A DNA stretch of 54,549 bases from JAJXWB01 sp039808645 (lineage in GTDB: Bacteria; Pseudomonadota; Alphaproteobacteria; Rhizobiales; Beijerinckiaceae). Under the pieces are notes generated by a model. The model searched no databases. It saw only the letters and a list, made by a program, of their open reading frames with translations, and had not been told where the DNA came from. Below, in pieces: positions 1 through 8,189 of the stretch. The first letter of the stretch is position 1. Each line of letters opens with the position of its first letter. The DNA lies in assembly GCA_039808645.1 (NCBI GenBank), contig JBDHTL010000008.1:1-54549 (forward strand), read 5' to 3'. The translations under genes were made by a program, and so were the position numbers.

Positions 1-224
1 CTGACGGCCGCCGCGAGCCGGTCTCCGCCGAGGTCGAGCCCGCCGGCCGCCGCGCTCACCGGCCGTGCGCCGGCCACCGCGCGGACGATATCGCCGACCG
101 TTTCGGGCGAGGGCGCCCCCAGCGCGCCGCGCGCCGGATCGGTGCAGTCGACGATGTCGGCGCCGCAGTCGAGCGCCACCATCGCTTCGGCCGGACTGAC
201 GACGCTGGCGAGGAAGGCGGTCAT
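1..224 (-). CDS. mfnB: (5-formylfuran-3-yl)methyl phosphate synthase-like protein, partial (MfnB/DUF556)
   Basis: The gene runs off the left edge, leaving about the first 74 residues. The start is ATG at 224, with AGGAGC about 10 nt upstream on the coding strand. The N-terminus reads MTAFLASVVSPAEAMVALDC and continues with GADIVDCTDPARGALGAPSP. This matches the family pattern of a beta strand with VSP, then GGADIIDxKxPxxGSLGA near residue 25. MfnB makes the furan precursor of methanofuran from glyceraldehyde 3-phosphate. In bacteria, homologues are mostly seen in methylotrophs with C1 carriers of the methanofuran/H4MPT type. The assignment rests on this short conserved N-terminus only, and the C-terminal catalytic half is not in view. 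Confidence 0.68.
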   Translation of the reverse strand, partial: MTAFLASVVSPAEAMVALDCGADIVDCTDPARGALGAPSPETVGDIVRAVAGARPVSAAAGGLDLGGDRLAAAV

Positions 225-366
225 GCTGCGCTCTGGCTCCTGTCGCCAGCGTCATAGGGCCATTGGCCCCAGGCCGCAACGGAGTCGCGCACGGACGCGC
301 GCTTGCCCGGCGGCTGGGCCGTCGTTAGCTTCGCGAATCCTGCAGCTTTCGTACGCACATCGTGAC

Positions 367-1326
367 ATGACACGTATCGCCATCGTCGACGACTACCAGA
401 ACATCGCCCTCTCGCTCGCCGACTGGAACAGCATTCCCGGCGCCGAATTCACGGTCTTCGACAAGCCCTTCGCCAGCCAGGACGAGACGGTCGGGAAGCT
501 GAAGGATTTCGAGATCGTCAGCACGATGCGCGAGCGCATGGAATGGCCGGACAGCCTGTTCGCGCGACTGCCGAAGCTGAAACTGCTCTGCGTCACCGGC
601 CTGCACCAGCGCCTGCTCGATCAGGCCGCCGCGACGAAGCACGGCGTCGTCGTCTCGCATACCTCGGCCGGCGCCTCGGTGCCCGCGACCGTCGAACTCT
701 GCCTCGCGCTCATCCTGGCGGGCGCGCGCAACGTAGCGCGCGAGGATCGCGACATGCGCGGCGGCGGCTGGCAGTCGGGCCTCGGCATGACGCTCCACGG
801 TCGCCGTCTCGGCGTCGTCGGCCTCGGCCGCATCGGCGCGCGCGTGGCGGCGCTGGCGAAGGCGATGGGCATGGAGCTCGTCGCCTGGAGCCCGAACATG
901 AATGCGGAAACCGCGGCCGCGCACGGCGCGATGCTCGTCGACAAGGAAACGCTGTTCCGCGCCAGCGACGTCGTCAGCCTGCATCTCGTGCTCGGCGAGC
1001 GCTCGAAGCACATCGTGGGGCCACGCGAATTCGACCAGATGCAGAAACACGCCGTTCTGGTGAATACGTCGCGCGGCCCGCTTGTCGACGAGGCCGCGAT
1101 GATCGAGGCGTTGCGCGCGCGAAAAATCGCCTGCGCGGCGCTCGACGTCTACGATGTCGAGCCGCTGCCCGGCGATCATCCGCTGCGCGGCCTCGACAAT
1201 GTCGTGCTCTCGCCGCATCAGGGCTTCGTCACGCAGGACGTCTACGCGACCTGGTACGGCGACACGGTGGAAAACATCCGCGCCTGGCTCGCCGGCGCGC
1301 CGATCCGGATTCTCAACGCGGCCTGA
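367..1326 (+). CDS. D-2-hydroxyacid dehydrogenase, NAD(P)-dependent
   Basis: This is a 319-residue member of the D-isomer-specific 2-hydroxyacid dehydrogenase superfamily (phosphoglycerate, hydroxypyruvate and lactate dehydrogenase relatives), which interconverts 2-oxoacids and D-2-hydroxyacids. The Rossmann motif GLGRIGARVA is visible. So are the usual late motifs: NTSRGPLVDE with the catalytic Arg, DVYDVEPLP with the Glu, and SPHQGF with the His. The ATG at 367 was chosen because homology begins with MTRIAIVDDY; the upstream in-frame extension looks non-coding and would overlap the divergent mfnB-like gene. The substrate cannot be read from sequence. Hydroxypyruvate or glyoxylate would suit a methylotroph, but the protein does not resemble serine-cycle HprA at its N-terminus. 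The stop codon lies inside a repeat element. Confidence 0.9.
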   Translation: MTRIAIVDDYQNIALSLADWNSIPGAEFTVFDKPFASQDETVGKLKDFEIVSTMRERMEWPDSLFARLPKLKLLCVTGLHQRLLDQAAATKHGVVVSHTSAGASVPATVELCLALILAGARNVAREDRDMRGGGWQSGLGMTLHGRRLGVVGLGRIGARVAALAKAMGMELVAWSPNMNAETAAAHGAMLVDKETLFRASDVVSLHLVLGERSKHIVGPREFDQMQKHAVLVNTSRGPLVDEAAMIEALRARKIACAALDVYDVEPLPGDHPLRGLDNVVLSPHQGFVTQDVYATWYGDTVENIRAWLAGAPIRILNAA

Positions 1327-1480
1327 CCCCTCCCCAACCCTCCCCCGCTCCGCGGGAGAGGGGGCAAGATGCGGGGCCTTGTCGGCCTCCTGCGTCACAA
1401 TGGGGATCATTCCCCTCTCCCGCAGACACGAAGTCGGCTGTTGCCGACTTCGGTCAGATACGGGGGAGGGCGGGGAGGGG
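1324..1480. repeat. GC-rich palindromic intergenic repeat, copy 1
   Basis: The spacer after the dehydrogenase is filled by C-rich and G-rich complementary tracts (CCCCTCCCC... and ...GGGGAGGGG). Inside, at 1429-1452, is a perfect inverted repeat with arms CGAAGTCGGC and GCCGACTTCG around TGTT. The same 24-bp palindrome recurs at 50735-50758, and the 5' part recurs near 52560-52605. The dehydrogenase stop codon is at the element boundary. It probably folds into a long hairpin in RNA and may also act as a terminator between the convergent genes. Confidence 0.75.
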
Positions 1481-1488
1481 CGTTGCGG

Positions 1489-2379
1489 CTACAGCAATTC
1501 GGCACGCTGAATCGGTGAGCGCGGCGCGGCGCGTCGCGTCATCGCCGCGCCTTTCGCCCAACCCGCCGCCGCCATCGCCACGCCGGCAATCAGCGCCCAC
1601 CAGCACGGCCGCAATCCCAGATCGAGGCTGAAGTCGGCGGCGATCAGCGCATCGAACGGCGCGCCCATGGCGAACGTGTACCAGCCGGCTTCGGTCAACG
1701 CGACGAGCGCGGTCGTCGCCGCCGCCAGCGTCAGCGCGACCGCCGGCGTGAGCGTGCGCCCGAAGCGGCGCGGCAGGCGCATCAGCCCGAGCAGCGCGAA
1801 CAGGCCGGTCATGGCGGTCGGCTCGGTCACGTCGAGCTTCGACTGCATGAAGAAATGCGCGAGGCCGAGCGCCACGACGGCGTAGACAAGACGGTGCAGC
1901 CGCTTCCAGCGCTGCGCGCCCAGCCGGCGCACGGCGCCGTCGGTCGAGGTCGCCGCCAGCGCCGCGAGCATGAGCAGCGCGACGCTTCCGATCAAGAGAT
2001 AGACGCGCGCGAAAAGCTCGTGCGCCACGACGGAAATGCTGAACGACTTGTCGGCCACGAAGACGATGAAATGCGCGACCATCCACGCGAAGACCGACAC
2101 GCCGAGAATGCGGCGCGCCGCCACGAGGCGCGGCTGGCGCAGGATTTCGATCAGCGGCGTAATCGCGAAGGTCACGGCGAGCAGCCGGATCGCCCAGAGC
2201 CCCGTCACATGCGAAATCTCGGTCAGCGGCCGTGGTCCGAGATCGGCCGCCGCGATCCGCCACAGCAAAGGCAGCGCGGGAAGGACGGCGATGGCCAGCG
2301 CCGCCGCGCGAAGCCAGGAGAAGGCGCCGGTGCGGTCGCGCCAGAGCGCGAGCGGCGAGTGGAGAATCGTCAGGGTCAC
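1489..2379 (-). CDS. msrQ: MsrQ/YedZ-like haem-binding membrane protein
   Basis: Integral membrane protein of about 296 residues resembling MsrQ (YedZ), the haem b subunit that feeds electrons to the periplasmic methionine sulfoxide reductase MsrP. Family landmarks are visible in order: DLGPRPLTEISHVTGLWAIR, then TFAITPLIEILRQPRLVAARR, a helix with AHFIVF, the loop LGAQRWKRLHRLVY, and a helix with LAHFF. The histidines in these helices are the expected haem ligands. The C-terminus carries about 80 extra residues, with further hydrophobic segments, beyond E. coli MsrQ (211 residues). A GTG at 2379 was chosen because homology starts just after it; no strong ribosome binding site is seen. No msrP gene is adjacent, so the electron acceptor is uncertain. 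Confidence 0.78.
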   Translation of the reverse strand: MTLTILHSPLALWRDRTGAFSWLRAAALAIAVLPALPLLWRIAAADLGPRPLTEISHVTGLWAIRLLAVTFAITPLIEILRQPRLVAARRILGVSVFAWMVAHFIVFVADKSFSISVVAHELFARVYLLIGSVALLMLAALAATSTDGAVRRLGAQRWKRLHRLVYAVVALGLAHFFMQSKLDVTEPTAMTGLFALLGLMRLPRRFGRTLTPAVALTLAAATTALVALTEAGWYTFAMGAPFDALIAADFSLDLGLRPCWWALIAGVAMAAAGWAKGAAMTRRAAPRSPIQRAELL

Positions 2380-2495
2380 GCGGCTATCTACGCCGAGGAC
2401 GCGGGTCTGGCGCGTCGAGATTGGTCTTGCGTCGCTCAATTTCACGTGATCCTGTCCCGCTCCGAAGCGTTCGGGAACGATGCGTGGAGGAAACG

Positions 2496-3833
2496 ATGCC
2501 GGAAACTCGGGCGACGAGCGCGCCGCGCGCCGAAGCATCGCGCAAGATCGCGCGCAGGCTCATTCCCTTTCTCATCGTCTGCTATTTCATCTCCTATCTC
2601 GACCGCGTGAACCTCGGCTTCGCCGCGCTCACCTTCCGTCAGGACCTCGCCCTTTCGGCGGAAGTGTTCGGGCTCGGCGCCGGCATATTCTTTCTCGGTT
2701 ATTTCCTGTTCGAAGTGCCGTCTAACCTGCTGCTCGAAAAGGTCGGCGCGCGCGTCTGGATCGCCCGCATCATGATCACCTGGGGGCTGATCTCCGCCGC
2801 AATGGCGCTGGTGAAGGGCGAGACCAGCTTCTACTTCGTCCGCTTCCTGCTCGGCCTTGCCGAGGCCGGCTTCTTCCCCGGGATCATCCTCTATCTCACC
2901 TATTGGTACACGGCCGCCGAGCGCGCCAAGGTCGTCGGCATGTTCATGGTCGCCGTGCCCCTGTCCTCGGCGATCGGCGCGCCGCTGTCGAGCTGGATCC
3001 TCAACGCCTTCACCGGCGTCGGCGGGCTCGCCTCCTGGCAATGGCTCTTCATCATCGAGGCCCTGCCGGCGGTCGTCATGGGCTTTGTCGTGCTCTTCTA
3101 TCTCGACGACGGCCCGGCCGACGCCAAATGGCTGACGGCGGATGAAAAGCAGGCCGTCATCGCCCATCTCGCCAGCGAGCGCGAGAGCCGCGAGGCGGTC
3201 AGGAAATTCTCGCTCGGCGAAGCCCTGTCGCACCCGCGCGTCATCGGGCTCGCGCTCGTCTATTTCGGCATCGTCACCGGCCTCTACGGCTTCGGCTTCT
3301 GGGCGCCGCAGATCGTCAAGGCTTTCGGCCTCACCATCGCGCAGACCGGCTGGGTTGTCGCCATTCCCTTCGTCGCCGGCGCGGCGGTCATGGTGCCCTG
3401 GACGCATCATTCCGACGCCACGCGCGAACGGACCTGGCATGTCGCCCTGCCGGCTTTCCTCGGCGGCCTCGGCCTGATCGTCGGCTCCTACCTGTCCTCG
3501 CCGCTGTTGGCCATGATCGCGCTGACGCTCGGCTCGGTCGGCACGTTCGCCGCGCTGCCGACATTCTGGACCCTGCCGACGGCGCTGCTCACCGGCACGG
3601 CGGCGGCGGGCGGCATCGCGCTCATCAACGCCATCGGCAATGTCGGCGGCTTCGTCGGCCCCTATCTCGTCGGCTGGATCAAGGACAATGCGCTCGCCAT
3701 GAAGATCGTCGCCGACCAGGCCGGCGCCAACGCCCTGTCGATCGCCGTCATCGGCGGCTTCATGATCGCGGCGGGCGCGCTGACGCTCGCGCTCGGCCAC
3801 GATCCCGCGCTGGAAGAAGGCGCGCACGGGTAG
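2496..3833 (+). CDS. MFS transporter, anion:cation symporter (ACS) family
   Basis: A 445-residue permease with about 12 hydrophobic segments. The opening RRLIPFLIVCYFISYLDRVN and the following LGFAALTF are typical of the ACS group (phthalate, tartrate, hexuronate and 4-hydroxyphenylacetate carriers). The loop EVPSNLLLEKVGARVWIARI and the helix FLLGLAEAGFFPGIILYLTY are also family hallmarks. It probably imports an organic anion with protons, but the substrate is not evident. GGAGG lies 5 nt before the chosen ATG, which fixes the start. The gene is divergent from the msrQ-like gene. Its TAG stop codon is the first TAG of a TAGCGAA repeat that fills the spacer to the next gene. Confidence 0.9.
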   Translation: MPETRATSAPRAEASRKIARRLIPFLIVCYFISYLDRVNLGFAALTFRQDLALSAEVFGLGAGIFFLGYFLFEVPSNLLLEKVGARVWIARIMITWGLISAAMALVKGETSFYFVRFLLGLAEAGFFPGIILYLTYWYTAAERAKVVGMFMVAVPLSSAIGAPLSSWILNAFTGVGGLASWQWLFIIEALPAVVMGFVVLFYLDDGPADAKWLTADEKQAVIAHLASERESREAVRKFSLGEALSHPRVIGLALVYFGIVTGLYGFGFWAPQIVKAFGLTIAQTGWVVAIPFVAGAAVMVPWTHHSDATRERTWHVALPAFLGGLGLIVGSYLSSPLLAMIALTLGSVGTFAALPTFWTLPTALLTGTAAAGGIALINAIGNVGGFVGPYLVGWIKDNALAMKIVADQAGANALSIAVIGGFMIAAGALTLALGHDPALEEGAHG

Positions 3834-3920
3834 CGAAGTAGTGAGTAGCGAAATAGCGAAATAGCGAATAGGGGATGGACCGCCGCCCTATTCGCTACTC
3901 ACTACTCGCTATTCGCTCGC
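3831..3920. repeat. TAGCGAA tandem/inverted repeat forming a large hairpin
   Basis: The left half holds several TAGCGAAA/TAGCGAAT/GTAGTGAGTAGCGA units, and the right half holds their complements. Two alternative stems are perfect: 3862-3873 with 3886-3897 (12 bp), and 3837-3850 with 3893-3906 (14 bp). The element starts at the stop codon of the MFS gene and ends just before the uup start, so uup has no recognisable Shine-Dalgarno sequence. Its AT content is higher than its surroundings. Confidence 0.85.
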
Positions 3921-3921
3921 C

Positions 3922-5730
3922 ATGCCCCCGCTCCTCCATCTCCAGAACATCGCGCTCACTCTCGGCGGCGCGCCGCTGCTCGCTGGGGCGGAGCTTGCGG
4001 TCGAGCCCGGCGACCGGCTCTGTCTCGTCGGGCGCAACGGCTCGGGCAAGTCGACGCTGCTGAAGATCGCCGCCGGCCTGCTGGAATCGGACGGCGGCAC
4101 GCGTTTCTTCCAGCCCGGCGCGACCATCCGCTACCTGCCGCAGGAGCCCGATTTCGAAGGGTTCGCCACCACGCTCGCCTATGCGGAAGCGGGCCTCGGC
4201 CCGACTGACGATCCGCACCGCGCCCGCTATCTGCTGGAGCGTCTCGGCCTGACCGGAGAGGAGGACACTGCCAAGCTCTCGGGCGGCGAGGCGCGCCGCG
4301 CCGCGCTCGCCCGCACGCTCGCGCCGGATCCCGACATCCTGCTGCTCGACGAGCCGACGAACCATCTCGACCTGCCCGCCATCGAATGGCTGGAGGAGGA
4401 ACTGGCCGCCGTGCGCGGCGCGCTGGTGCTCATCAGCCACGACCGCCGCTTCCTGCAGGACCTCACGCGCTCCACCGTCTGGCTGGATCGCGGCGCCACG
4501 CGCCGGCTCGACCGCGGCTTCGGCGATTTCGAGGCCTGGCGCGACAAGGTTCTGGACGAGGAAGAGGCGGCAGCCCACAAGCTCGACCGCAAGATCGTCG
4601 CGGAAGAGCATTGGGTGCGTTACGGCGTCTCGGGCCGGCGCAAGCGCAACATGCGCCGCATGGCCGAGCTCGGCGAATTGCGCCGCGCCAAGCGCGAGGC
4701 GCGCCGCGCCGAAGGCGTCGTGCAATTGCAGGTGAGCGAGGCGCAGCTCTCGGGCAAGCTCGTGATCGACGCCGAAGGCCTGTCGAAAAATTTCGGCGAC
4801 CGGCCGATCGTCAGGAACCTGTCGCTGCGCGTGCTGCGCGGCGATCGCCTCGGCCTCGTCGGCGCCAATGGCGCGGGGAAGACGACGCTGGTCAACCTGC
4901 TGACCGGCAAGCTCGACGCCGACGCGGGAAGCGTGCGCCTCGGCGCAAATGTCGAGATGGCTGCGCTCGACCAGTCCCGCGCCGCGCTCGATCCGGCCGA
5001 CACGGTCGCCAATTTCCTCACCGGCGGCGGCGGCGACTGGATCGAAGTCGCGGGCAGGAAGAAGCACATCGTCGGCTACATGCAGGATTTCCTGTTCAGG
5101 CCGGAGCAGGCGCGCACGCCCGTCTCGCGCCTGTCGGGCGGCGAACGCGCCCGCCTCATGCTGGCCCGCGCGCTGGCTCTGCCCTCGAATTTCCTCGTGC
5201 TGGACGAACCGACCAACGATCTCGATCTCGAAACCCTCGATCTCGTCGAGGAAATGCTCGCTGATTATCCCGGCACCGTGCTGGTCGTCAGCCACGACCG
5301 CGATTTTCTCGATCGCGTCGCGACCTCGGTGCTCGTGGCGGAAGGCGAGGGAAACTGGATCGAATATGCGGGCGGCTATTCCGACATGGTCGCCCAGCGC
5401 GGCGCGGGAATCGGCGCGCGCGCGGCGGACAGGCCCAGGGCCGAGGCAAAGCCGAAAGGCGAGCCGAAGACGCGCGCCGACGCGAAGCAGAAGCGCAAGC
5501 TGAGTTTCAACGAGAAGCACGCGCTGGAGAACCTGCCCGCCGAAATGGACCGGCTCCGCCTGTTGCGCGACAGGGCGCAGGGCGTTCTCGCCGATCCCGA
5601 CCTGTTCTCCCGCGAGCCGAGGAAATTCGAACAGGCCTCCGCTGCGCTGACGAAAATCGACGCGGACCTGGCGGCGGCCGAAGACCGCTGGCTCGAGCTT
5701 GAAATGCTGCGCGAGGAACTGGAGGGCTGA
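3922..5730 (+). CDS. uup: ABC-F ATPase, Uup-like
   Basis: A soluble 602-residue protein with two ATP-binding cassettes in tandem and no membrane segment. Walker A motifs are GRNGSGKST near residue 37 and GANGAGKTT near 314. Signature motifs are LSGGEARRAALA and LSGGERARLMLA, and Walker B motifs are LLLDEPTNHLDLP and LVLDEPTNDLDLE. The C-terminal 80 residues (KRKLSFNEKHALENLPAEMD onward) form the coiled coil with FSREP/W-LE spacing that marks Uup and binds nucleic acid. ABC-F proteins act at the ribosome; Uup is also linked to transposon excision and replication-fork tolerance. The start follows a repeat hairpin without a clear ribosome binding site. It is convergent with the DUF3775 gene, 10 nt away. 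Confidence 0.93.
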   Translation: MPPLLHLQNIALTLGGAPLLAGAELAVEPGDRLCLVGRNGSGKSTLLKIAAGLLESDGGTRFFQPGATIRYLPQEPDFEGFATTLAYAEAGLGPTDDPHRARYLLERLGLTGEEDTAKLSGGEARRAALARTLAPDPDILLLDEPTNHLDLPAIEWLEEELAAVRGALVLISHDRRFLQDLTRSTVWLDRGATRRLDRGFGDFEAWRDKVLDEEEAAAHKLDRKIVAEEHWVRYGVSGRRKRNMRRMAELGELRRAKREARRAEGVVQLQVSEAQLSGKLVIDAEGLSKNFGDRPIVRNLSLRVLRGDRLGLVGANGAGKTTLVNLLTGKLDADAGSVRLGANVEMAALDQSRAALDPADTVANFLTGGGGDWIEVAGRKKHIVGYMQDFLFRPEQARTPVSRLSGGERARLMLARALALPSNFLVLDEPTNDLDLETLDLVEEMLADYPGTVLVVSHDRDFLDRVATSVLVAEGEGNWIEYAGGYSDMVAQRGAGIGARAADRPRAEAKPKGEPKTRADAKQKRKLSFNEKHALENLPAEMDRLRLLRDRAQGVLADPDLFSREPRKFEQASAALTKIDADLAAAEDRWLELEMLREELEG

Positions 5731-5740
5731 GGGCGCGCGC

Positions 5741-6163
5741 CTATTCGCGCGCCTCGAAATCCTCGCAGGACCGGTCGAAGGCGGACAGCGCGTCCGCCAG
5801 ATAGTCCGGCAGCAGCGGCATGCCGAGCAGATAGGCGGCGGTCTTGCCTTCGCGGCGTTCCGCCGCCTCGCGCACCGCCGCGCGCCACGCGCCCGCCTCG
5901 AAATCCCCGCGCCCGATCCAGGCGAGCGCGACCAGCGCGTCCTGCTCGTCGGCGTCGAGCGCCTCGATGAATTGCGCCAGTTCGCGGCGCGTCGGCCTGT
6001 CGGCGGCGCTCGTCAGCGCCACGGCCTCGCGGTCGTCTGCGGGGTTGGAGGCGTCCGGCGGCACGCCCTCGTCCTGCGCCGCGAGCTGACGGCTTCTGAC
6101 CACGACAAAGCAGACTTTGTCGACGGCGATTTCCGGCATGTCGGGTTCGTTTTCGCGCTTCAC
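5741..6163 (-). CDS. DUF3775 domain protein
   Basis: A small soluble protein (about 140 residues) of unknown function. The C-terminal half has the DUF3775 pattern: a run LVALAWIGRGDFEAGAWRAA followed by VREAAERREGKTAAYLLGMP and LLPDYL. GTG at 6163 was chosen because GAGGAAAC lies about 5-8 nt upstream; ATG at 6139 (MPEIAVDKV) is a reasonable alternative. The family is common in alphaproteobacteria, and no activity can be inferred. It is divergent from the msbA-like gene. Confidence 0.72.
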   Translation of the reverse strand: MKRENEPDMPEIAVDKVCFVVVRSRQLAAQDEGVPPDASNPADDREAVALTSAADRPTRRELAQFIEALDADEQDALVALAWIGRGDFEAGAWRAAVREAAERREGKTAAYLLGMPLLPDYLADALSAFDRSCEDFEARE

Positions 6164-6314
6164 GGCTGTTTCCTCGTCCTGCGCCGCGGGAGGCGGCCGT
6201 CGGCTGATGCAGGCCGACAACGCTTCAGGCCCGATTGGAGTTCAACGCGATTTCGCCCTTGTTCGCGCCCCGTTCGCGTCCTAGGGCTACGCCCGGGAAA
6301 GCGGAGCTGGCGGG

Positions 6315-8135
6315 TTGTCCGAACAGGCCGATACGCGGCCGGCGAGTAGTTTAGCCATCCTTCGCCGGCTCTTGATGGACCACGGCCGGCGCTACGGCGT
6401 CGCCTATCTGGCCGCGCTCGCCTTCATGTGCGCGGGCTCGGCGGCGACCGCCCTCGTCGCCTATCTGCTCAAGCCCGTCCTCAACCAGATGGTCGAGCCG
6501 GAAGGGCTGCGGGCGATGCGCGTTCTCGCCTTTGCGGTCGCGGGCCTGTTCGCGGTGCGCGGCCTTGCCTCCTATTTCTCCCAGGTCCTGCTGGCGCGCA
6601 CGGGCGCGCGCATCGTCGCCGGCCTGCAGATGCGCCTGTTCGACCGTCTGCTCGATCAGGACGTCGCCTTCCTGCGCGATACGCATTCCTCCGACATGCT
6701 GGCGCGCGTCACCATTGCCGCATCGGGCGTGCGCGACACGTTGCAGGTGATGACGACGTCGGTCGGGCGGGATGCGGCGACGCTGTTCTGTCTCGTCCTC
6801 GTCATGTTCGTGCAGGACACGGCGCTTGCCCTCATCGCGGTCGCCGCCATGCCGCTCGCGGGCTTCGGCCTCTCCCGCCTCGTCTCGACCGTGCGAAAGC
6901 TGTCGCGCCGCTCGTTCGACGGCTCGGCGCGGGTGATGCAGACCCTGCAGGAGACGCTTCAGGGTATCGGCGTCGTCAAGGCCTTCAATCTCGAAAACGA
7001 AATGCGCGCGCGCATGGGCGCCTCGATCGACGAGGTGGCGCGCGCCGCCGACCGCGCAGCCGTGCGCATGGCGCTGGCGAGTCCGATCGCCGATTTCATC
7101 GCCGGCGCCGCCATCGCCGTGATCCTGTTCTACGGCGCCTGGCGCGTGACGGTGGCGAGCGCGGACGCGGGCGCCTTCTTCTCCTTCGTCGTCGCCATGC
7201 TGATGGCCTACGAGCCCGGCAAGCGCCTCGCGCGCGTGCATCTGGAAATGCAGGCGGGTCTCGATCAGGCGCGCATGATCTACGACATTCTGGATACGCC
7301 TGCGAGCGAGGCGCCGCGCTCCGGCCAGCCCGCGCTTCGTGTGAGCGCGGGCCGCATCGAATATATGGACGTCGCCTTTTCATATCGGCCGGGCGAACCG
7401 GCGCTCGACGATCTCAGCCTGGCCTTCGAGCCCGGCCAGACGACCGCGCTTGTCGGCGTCTCCGGCGCCGGCAAGTCCACCATTGTCGCCTTGCTGCTGC
7501 GCTTCTACAAGCCGCAGGCCGGCGCGATCTTCATCGACGCGCAGGACATCGCCGGCGTTGAATTGCGCTCATTGCGCGAAAACATCGCCTACGTGCCGCA
7601 GGACGTGTTCCTGTTTCGCGGCACGATCCGCGACAATATCGCCCTCGGCCGCAGCGGCGCGACGCGGGAGGACATCGAACTCGCTGCGCGCCGCGCCAAT
7701 GCGGAAGAATTCATCCGCGATTTCCGCGACGGCTATGATACCGACGTGGGCGAACTCGGCCAGAATCTCTCCGGCGGCCAGAAACAGCGCGTCGCCATCG
7801 CCCGCGCCATGCTGAAGAACGCGCCGATCCTCGTGCTCGACGAACCGACCGCCGCGCTCGATTCGGAGAGCGAGCGCGAGGTTCGCAAGGCGCTCAACGA
7901 ATTGCGCGCCGGCCGCACGACCATCGTCATCGCGCATCGCCTGCAGACGATATTGTCGGCGGACGTCATCTGCGTGATCGATGAAGGGCGGCTGGTCGCG
8001 CGCGGCGCGCATGCCGCGCTTCTGGCGCGCGAGCCGGCGTATCGCGCGCTGGTCGAGGCGCAGTTCGCGGACGAGGCCCCGCCCGCAATCCCCGCCATCG
8101 CGCGCGAAGAGACGCAACCCGGAGCGGGGCCATAG
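6315..8135 (+). CDS. msbA: ABC exporter, MsbA-like (lipid flippase type)
   Basis: A 606-residue half-transporter: a six-helix membrane domain in residues 1-320, then an ATP-binding cassette. The cassette shows GVSGAGKST (about 381-389), the signature LSGGQKQRVAIARA (about 485), Walker B ILVLDEPTAALD (about 505) and the H-loop IAHR. This architecture fits MsbA, which flips lipid A core across the inner membrane as a homodimer; other lipid or peptide exporters share it, so the substrate is an inference. The start is a TTG with GGAG 8 nt upstream; the next in-frame ATG (6375) would cut into the region before the first helix. kdsB, another lipopolysaccharide gene, lies about 2 kb downstream on the other strand. 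Confidence 0.82.
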   Translation: MSEQADTRPASSLAILRRLLMDHGRRYGVAYLAALAFMCAGSAATALVAYLLKPVLNQMVEPEGLRAMRVLAFAVAGLFAVRGLASYFSQVLLARTGARIVAGLQMRLFDRLLDQDVAFLRDTHSSDMLARVTIAASGVRDTLQVMTTSVGRDAATLFCLVLVMFVQDTALALIAVAAMPLAGFGLSRLVSTVRKLSRRSFDGSARVMQTLQETLQGIGVVKAFNLENEMRARMGASIDEVARAADRAAVRMALASPIADFIAGAAIAVILFYGAWRVTVASADAGAFFSFVVAMLMAYEPGKRLARVHLEMQAGLDQARMIYDILDTPASEAPRSGQPALRVSAGRIEYMDVAFSYRPGEPALDDLSLAFEPGQTTALVGVSGAGKSTIVALLLRFYKPQAGAIFIDAQDIAGVELRSLRENIAYVPQDVFLFRGTIRDNIALGRSGATREDIELAARRANAEEFIRDFRDGYDTDVGELGQNLSGGQKQRVAIARAMLKNAPILVLDEPTAALDSESEREVRKALNELRAGRTTIVIAHRLQTILSADVICVIDEGRLVARGAHAALLAREPAYRALVEAQFADEAPPAIPAIAREETQPGAGP

Positions 8136-8189
8136 CTCCGGATCGCTCGTCGCAATGACAATTGACGACCATTTCCCCGCGAGCGTTCG

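Noticed and set aside
325..1410. Long open frame on the minus strand opposite the dehydrogenase
   Set aside because: It is antisense to a gene with clear family motifs, and its Arg/Ala-rich low-complexity composition is typical of shadow frames in GC-rich DNA.
6261..6275. GTTC-GCGCCCC-GTTC, a second match to the LexA box pattern, upstream of the msbA-like gene
   Set aside because: The spacer is GC-only, unlike the usual A/T-rich LexA sites, and neither neighbour is a DNA-repair gene. About one such match is expected by chance in a window of this size.
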